Assembly: GCF_023065955.2 (NCBI RefSeq) | Contig: NW_026622886.1 | Coordinates: 7,760,001 to 7,824,000, forward strand | Origin: Ursus arctos | Lineage: Eukaryota > Chordata > Mammalia > Carnivora > Ursidae | Reading direction: 5' to 3' | DNA length: 64,000 bases | Made by a program: the position numbers and the translations under genes | Shown here: positions 57,639 to 64,000 of the stretch, piece after piece | Layout of the letters: every line of letters starts with the position of its first letter | How positions within the stretch are numbered: the stretch's first letter is position 1 | The notes under the pieces: model-generated | The model's database searches: none | The model's input: only the letters and a program-made list of their open reading frames with translations | Told to the model about the DNA's origin: nothing

Positions 57639-58439
57639 ATTTCTTATGGTGACTTTGTTTTCTCACCCAGTTATATAGAAACTTCTGTGAGCTGGAGACT
57701 GAAGTTTTACCTCCTTTTCATGGATTCTTTTAATATTCATTTTTATAGAATAGTATTCAAAGCTCTCAGCCTTATGCATGGGGCTCAGTTACAGCTCAGT
57801 CTTGCTCTCTCTCTCTCCAAAGTCAAGTATCTTGCCCTTGTGTGGTTGTAAAAGTTTCAATCACTGGTTCATATGACCTATATATAAGACCAGTAATCCT
57901 GTGGACCAGTACAGCATCATCCCTTACTTAACACTTTTACTTCAATTTCTTGTTTTGTTTCTAGCACCCAAGTATTTCCTTTGATTCCTTTAGAGTGCAA
58001 ACATAAGGCCAAGTACGTGGCTGGTATGAGAGAGAAAGTATATACTTAAGAAACTATATGTTCATTTTTTTCTAGTTCTAATTTAGCTAGTATTTGTGGC
58101 ACTAGGGAAGTCCTGCAACATGAGCTCAGTCTGACATATTGTCAGAAGTTGCCCTCTCCCAACATCATGGATTCTTAATTTTCACATAAAGCCAAGATTG
58201 AAAAACTATGCAGATAACTTCAGAATTGCTTCCATAGCATCCCTCTGATTTTGAGGCACTGGTCAAGAAACAGAACAACTGTGTTGGGCAAATTTCTACT
58301 CCCACGTGATGTTTGCTTAACCAAGTACAGTCGTGGTAAAGATGAGCTCCATCTAGATTATAATGATTTAATTTGAGTTGCACCACACTACATTTATCTT
58401 TTCTCTGTATCGCCAGTACCTACTGTTAAGGTTGGCAAA
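57639..58439. other. Intergenic, no feature recognised
   Basis: Unassigned AT-rich sequence. Confidence 0.5.
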
Positions 58440-58620
58440 TGATAATAACAACAACTAACATTTATTGAGCTCCGACCTATGAGCCGGGCACTGCTATTAA
58501 CACTTCACATTCCATTTCATTGTCACAACAAAGAATTGAGGCATAAAGAGGTTAAATAACTTGCTGATGGTCACAGAACTAATAGGGGGTGGGCCCATAA
58601 TTGGGATGAGCACCTTCAGT
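58440..58620 (-). repeat. MIR SINE
   Basis: 'aacatttattgagctccgac', 'aagaggttaaataacttgct' and 'gatggtcacagaactaatag', reverse MIR. Confidence 0.85.
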
Positions 58621-58667
58621 GAACAACTAAATAAATATACATTGGATGAACAGGACTATGTCAAAGG

Positions 58668-58714
58668 TATTATTATTACTATAATAACTATTATTACTAT
58701 TATTATTATTACTA
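58668..58714 (+). repeat. ATT/ACT imperfect trinucleotide repeat
   Basis: Interrupted (ATT)n with ACT variants. Confidence 0.9.
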
Positions 58715-59049
58715 TAGTCATCACCATATCTGAAGAAGATGAATGCATTTGAAAGAGATCCTCACTGACTGTGAGTGAAGGGGAGATTGATGGGCAAGAG
58801 AACATGGAGGCAGAAAGCATAAGAAAGCTGTGTAGGAATGTGCCTGGCCCAAAGACTTAACATTCTAACTGTGGCATATTGCTTTTCCCTTCACACATGG
58901 CTCAAACACACTACTTATGCAATTGATCATTGCATAAGCTTTTCTTTGAAATCTAGTTTTTCTCCTTCTGAACTTTTCAAAGCTTACTTAGTATTGCAGA
59001 TAAAAGGTTTAAAATGAAGCAAATTAAAAAAAAAACTATCTTTGGCAAC

Positions 59050-59240
59050 ACCATGTAGAGACAGTGCTCTGTATAGTGGAGAGAATGGATTTTTTAAGAT
59101 TCAGACAGGTAGGGGGTCAAATCCAAGTTCCAGTGATCACTGTGCCTCAGTTTTCCCAATTGTAAAATTGAGAGAACATACAACTGGCAGGGTTGTTATG
59201 AAGACCCATTTGGATAATGTAACTGGGAGAGGGGCTTTAA
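59050..59240 (+). repeat. MIR SINE
   Basis: 'ctgtgcctcagttttcccaa' and 'ttgtaaaattgagagaacat', then 'gggttgttatgaagacccat', sense MIR. Confidence 0.85.
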
Positions 59241-59379
59241 GACAGTATTTCTGAACCCTTGATGATGGGAAGAGGGGACACACTGGACAGCATTTCTTCT
59301 CTTATGCTCCACTGTGTAAGCTTGGGCTTGTCTTTGGGAGTAGGTCTCCCTCTGTGTGGATGGGGACCACTTCAGTGAA

Positions 59380-59635
59380 ATGTGGCCAAGTAGTTAAGAG
59401 CACTAACTACAGAGTCAACCAACCTGGGTTAAATCCTGCTCTGCTACTTGCTGGCTGTGTGATGTCAGACAAGTCATCCAGTCTCTCTGTGCCTCAGTGC
59501 CCTCATTTGTCAAATGGGAGTAAAAGTAGACGCTACCTCTTATGGCTGTTATAAGGATTAAATGAACTAATATTTGCACAGCACAGTGCCTGGCACTCAG
59601 TAGGTGTTATGCAGGTCTGCTACATGAATACACAA
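59380..59635 (+). repeat. MIR SINE, near full length
   Basis: 'gtagttaagagcactaacta', 'aacctgggttaaatcctgct', 'tctgtgcctcagtgccctca' and 'cagtgcctggcactcagtag', sense MIR. Confidence 0.93.
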
Positions 59636-59866
59636 ACACACACATAATTTAGTTATTTGGAGGTAAAAGCAAATGACAAGTTTCAAATGCATATACTTTA
59701 GACTGGATGGTCAAACTTTCTGTTTAGTAATTACAAGGCTATCTTCATCATGGGTGATATATCTCCAGTGAGTTGCTTTTACCTTTTAAAAAAATTGCTT
59801 CCTTTTGCAAGGCCCTGAGGATGAGGAAAAAGAGAAGGGGGCTGGAATGGCAAATACAGGACTTTT

Positions 59867-60808
59867 TTTTTTTTTTTTTTTTAGATTTTTTTTTTTTTAA
59901 ATGATTTTTTATTATATTATGTTAGTCACCATACAGTACATCCCCGGTTTCCGATGTAAGGCTCGATGATTCATTAGTTGTGTATAACACCCAGTGCACC
60001 ATGCAATACGTGCCCTCCTTACTACCCATCACCGGTCTATCCCATTCCCCCACCCCCCTCCCCTCTGAAGTCCTCAGTTTGTTTCTCATAGTCCATAGTC
60101 TCTCATGTTTCATTCCCCCTTCTGATTACCCCCCCTTTCTTTATCCCTTTCTTCCCCTACCGATCATCCTAGTTCTTATGTTCCATAGATGAGAGAAATC
60201 ATATGATAGTTGTCTTTCTCTGCTTGACTTATTTCACTTAGCATTATCTCCTCCAGTGCTGCCCATGTTGTAGCAAATGTTGAGAACTCGTTCTTTCTGA
60301 TAGCTGAGTAATATTCCATTGTATATATGGACCACAACTTCTTAATCCAGTCATCTGTTGAAGGGCATCTCGGCTCCTTCCACGATTTAGCTATTGTGGA
60401 CATTGCTGCTATGAACATTGGGGTGCATATGGCCCTTCTCTTCACTACGTCTGTATCTTTGGGGTAAATACCCAGTAGTGCAATGGCTGGATCATAGGGT
60501 AGCTCAATTTTTAACTTTTTAAGGGACCTCCACACTGTTTTCCAGAGTGGCTGTACCAACTTGCATTCCCACCAACAATGTAGGAGGGATCCCCTTTCTC
60601 CACATCCTCTCCAACAATTGTTGTTTCTTGCCTTGTCTATTTTTGCCATTCTAACTGGCGTAAGGTGGTATCTCAGTGTGGTTTTGATTTGAATTTCCTT
60701 GATGGCTAATGATTTTGAACATTTTTTCATGTGTCTGTTAGCCATTTGTATGTCTTCATTGGAAAAGTGTCTGTTCATATCTTCTGCCCATTTTTTGATT
60801 TGTTTATT
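59867..60808 (-). mobile_element. Young, 5'-truncated L1 insertion
   Basis: About 0.94 kb of L1 3' end in antisense: poly(A) tail (T run from 59862), 3' UTR including 'aacacccagtgcaccatgca', then the ORF2 C-terminus. A perfect 15-bp target duplication (aaatacaggactttt) lies at 59852-59866 and 60809-60823. The intact duplication and the long open ORF2 end show it is recent and was truncated at insertion. It lacks endonuclease and reverse transcriptase and cannot move on its own. Confidence 0.97.
60176..60778 (-). pseudogene. L1 ORF2 C-terminal remnant (200 codons)
   Basis: The open frame encodes the C-terminal end of L1 ORF2p, including [34 protein letters not shown] and [14 protein letters not shown], the carboxy-terminal Cys-rich region of the retrotransposon protein. 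The first methionine is internal to ORF2, so this is a fragment and not a gene. The rest of ORF2 is missing because of 5' truncation. Confidence 0.95.
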
Positions 60809-60823
60809 AAATACAGGACTTTT

Positions 60824-63582
60824 AAAAGAGGATTTTTGTCTGACTAGATAAATGAGCCCCCATGTCTTGGCTTGAGGTCAGCAGCAAGGGGTCCCAGTGA
60901 CAGGAATTGGCACCTGCAGAAGGGGCAGGGCTGATTTGGTTAGAAATGGTGACAACAGATGTCCACTTGCAATGTAGCGTCCTCACGTTATTCTTACACT
61001 TGAGCCAAACACATTTGACACAGCAATCTTGTGTCTGCTGTGCTTCGGGGCTTTGAGAAGGAGCCTGTATCTACTCTGGGGGTGAGGTGTGTGTGGCAAT
61101 GTGCAAAGCGGTTGAGAGGCTGGACCACAGAGACGTGATTTTGAGGCAGCCAATGTGAATGAACTTGAGTTCAGAAAGCAGTCCAGGGGAAGGAAAATGA
61201 ATTTTTGGAACATAAAGCAGTCTTTGGGAACTCTCAGAAATGCCTAGAAAATGCCTGGCCTCCCAGCAAGCTCAGAATGAGTGCTTCTATTATTTGGTTA
61301 TGTACAAATAAAGGCTTACTCTGAAGTTTTGTAAAAGATGGATATCCAATGTCTACCCTTAATCAGCCAGCAGTGCCTAGCACATCTCCTTCCCCTTGTT
61401 TTTCTGATTTTTTGTGGACTAAGGTATGCCCACGGCTCTGCACAATCAGAACCAAGAGGATGGCAGCTTCTCTAGCCCTGCTCCCAGCCCAGAGTGGCCT
61501 CCACAGCGTTGCTAAGCAAGTCAGTCTCAGCTGCCTCTCCTGGCTGGTCTTTATCACGCCCATGGCTTTACCTCCCGGGGACACCTGTTCCCTGACAACC
61601 CAGCAGATGTAGGAAAGCCGGATCTTCTGTCAGGATGCTGAGCAGAAGCTTTCTCAGAGCCTGGGATGGCCCTGACAACCAATGCCAAGGGGACTTCATC
61701 AGGAAGTGCGGAGTGTGGAATTACCCGGGTTTCCTGACAATGACTTGGCAGGTACTAGCCCACCCAGCAGGGGTCACGCTTACCTAAGCATTTCCTGCAG
61801 AAGAGAAAAGTCTCTTCCCCCTTTCAGACAAATGACTCTGAATAATTGTTCTGATTCATTTCCTCCGGCTGGCAGGTGGGGCTCTGTCTTTGGATGGGGT
61901 CGACAGCTTGTGAGCCTGTGAGCCTGTGGCCTAGCTTTCCTAGTCGTTCCAGACACCAGCTCTCCCTGTCCTCTTGGTAACAGGTGTCACGATTTTGTAC
62001 AGCCTTAGACAAGGCCGTACAGATGGCATTATTCAAGCTGTCACCAGGAAGTTGGTTGGATCTTGATTCAGCTCATGGTGGACCCCAGGACTGAGGGCGA
62101 TGCTCCCTGATGTGTGATATTTGCACAACAGTTAATATATGACATGCTGTTCCGTGGTGTGAGGTGCGAACATTTTACTGTAGTACAAAGATACCAAGAT
62201 ACTGTTTTTTTATTCAGTTAGGATTTGTAGTCAAAACATTTAAGGAAAAAAAATAAGTCAGTTTAAAGATATTACCAATATAAAAGTTCTGGAACAACAT
62301 GCGTGTGGAAAAAGGCACAAAGGTGATATATGAATGAATAAATTTTGGACAAATGTGACTCAGGGAGGACACTGCATTATGTACACATGTGGGGTGTTTA
62401 TTCTTTTATCCATTCATTCACCAGCTTTTGGACCACCCACTATGCTAGGCTGTTGCAGAGATGGGGAGTATTGAGTGGCGGTTGTACATGGATCCTGACC
62501 CATGGCTGGGCTGTGTAAGCATTAGCAAACTGTTTGGGGATTGGGTGACTGGTATTTATAATAACAAGCTGTAGGGTCAGGTGGTTGGTAGTTCTGAGAA
62601 AGATCTGGTATAACAAGATAACATTAGAGGCTGATCTGTGCAGAACTCGGACATCTTCAGATAGCTATCACAAGTATGGTTCCTGGAGCCCAAACTGAGT
62701 CACAGGCAGGGCAAGGCCAATCCAGTAAGTAGCCTCTGAGGGACTGGACCGATTTATATGAGGGCTGCTTCCACTGAGTGAGGGAAGAAGGAACTTGGTC
62801 TATGGGTGTCCTCCTTCCCCCTAATATGGGGCAGGACACCAGCACTTACTGTCTCTGACTGCAGGACAGATTGTACAACTCTGGATGGTGCCAGTCTCAT
62901 CTTAGGCATTGTCCGTTTGTACCCAGATTGTGGCAATTTCCAGAAGATGATAGCAAACGATCACATTCTATCCAAATCAGCATATTGTGGCCATTTTCCA
63001 GTAGATGGAAGTGAAATGTCTTAAGGAAGGGGCGCCTCTGGCAAATGCCCAAGTGGTCTCACACTGGGCATCTGGTTCCTCTTGATCTGGATTTTTGTCT
63101 ACCATCAAAATTCTGGGCCCATTTTCTGCTCATGGCTCTGCCTTGCCTTTTTGACATTGATCATTCCAACATTTTAGGAAGTGATTGAGTCTACTTTCTC
63201 CACCTGAGAGATGGGCAGACACGTCAGGTAGATAGAGATAAAAATATCACCCTTATTACTGATGAAGCTGGAGTAAAATGGACCAGGTCTTGCTAATTAA
63301 CCCTGAGTAAGACATGCTTATTCATCCTGACACTGGCACAAATTCTCACATGCCTCCCCCGGATAGGGGCTGCAGAGAGCAGATGAAAGTATGCAATGTG
63401 GGCAGATCCCCAAGAGCTGAGAGAGGGAGGGTCTGAAAACTCCATAATAAGTCATTTTGCCTTCTGTGGGGAAAAAGCTCAGGAATGTTACTTGAATGTT
63501 CCTACTATACAGAGTGATGTGGAGACCCCATGTAATCCCTTTCAAGATTGCAACTGCATTTTTCATAGAAAAAGAAAAGCCA
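60824..63582. other. Intergenic, no gene recognised
   Basis: No gene and no clear repeat over about 2.7 kb, the longest such run on this side. Short tandem text 'ttgtgagcctgtgagcctgt' near 61910. A MIR-like trace may exist near 62400 and 63180-63260 but is weak. Confidence 0.5.
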
Positions 63583-64000
63583 GTCCCCAAAGGCCCTGAA
63601 CACCCAAAGCACCTTGAGAAAGAAGAACAAAGCTGGAGTCATCACGCTTCCATATTTCAAACTATATTACAAAGCCATAGTAATCAAAAGAGTATGGCGT
63701 TGGCATAAAACCAGACACATAGACCAGTGGAAGAGAATCGAGAGCCCAGAAATAAACCCATGCATACACATATGGTGAATTAATTTATGACAAAGGCACC
63801 AAGAATGCACAACGGGGAAAGGACAGTCTCTTCAATAAATGGTGTTGGGGAAACTGGATGTCCACATGCAAAAGAATGAAATAGGATCGCTATGTTACAC
63901 CATACACACAAATCAGCTCAAAATGGATTTAAGTCTTAAATGTAAGATCTGAAACCATAAAACTCCTAGAAGAAAACATAAAGGGTCAGCTCCTTGATGT
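63583..64000 (+). mobile_element. L1 ORF2 fragment running past the window end
   Basis: 'gagaaagaagaacaaagctg', 'agagcccagaaataaaccca', 'cagtctcttcaataaatggt' and 'gaaaccataaaactcctaga' are L1 ORF2 text in sense orientation. The frame is broken by small indels. The left edge lies at or just before 63583 and the element continues beyond 64000. Confidence 0.93.

Overview
The window is nuclear DNA from a mammal, almost certainly a caniform carnivoran and probably a bear or close relative. The evidence is the many tRNA-Lys-type CAN-SINEs (SINEC). Several have the ending with a 'cccctgcttgtgttccctc' block that I associate with ursid subfamilies, and several have intact target-site duplications. 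A young carnivoran-type L1 3' end is also present. The species call is inference. There are no bacterial or viral genes, operons, CRISPR arrays or tRNA/rRNA genes.

The only protein-coding gene I can support is the 3' end of LARGE1 (LARGE xylosyl- and glucuronyltransferase 1) on the + strand. Three coding exons (6697-6843, 11942-12137, 15015-15212) encode 179 residues. By length these correspond to residues 578-756 of the 756-residue human protein, which is the C-terminal half of the GT49 glucuronyltransferase domain. All splice sites are canonical, the reading frame is intact through the stop, and a 3' UTR of about 1.3 kb ends at an AATAAA at 16504. The upstream exons, including the second DxD motif, lie outside the window.

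Bases 1-16530 are therefore LARGE1 introns, exons and UTR. They look GC-richer and carry L2, MIR, MaLR LTR, MER5-type and a few SINE/L1 copies. From about 16.5 kb to the end I find no gene. This looks like the gene-poor region downstream of LARGE1, becomes clearly AT-richer from about 34 kb, and is dominated by retroelements. MIR and L2 relics are overlaid by MaLR LTRs, old L1/HAL1-like fragments, two ERV-type solo LTRs, about fifteen CAN-SINEs, and two L1 3' ends in opposite orientations at the right side. Several are nested: L1 in an LTR at 24.5-25.4 kb, SINE in SINE at 31.5-31.9 kb, and SINE plus solo LTR in a MaLR LTR at 42.2-43.3 kb.

I found no convincing undescribed biological system. 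The observations most worth checking are an exon-like segment with strong splice signals on the minus strand (32961-33199), an unidentified retrotransposed insert with a 24-base poly(A) tail and 13-bp target duplication (37391-37882), an unassigned 147-codon open frame on the minus strand inside the last LARGE1 intron (13492-13935), a 43-bp perfectly alternating purine/pyrimidine tract (27757-27799), and the nested insertions above. Repeat family names come from recall of consensus sequences, without a database search, and most repeat edges are approximate to about 10-30 bp.
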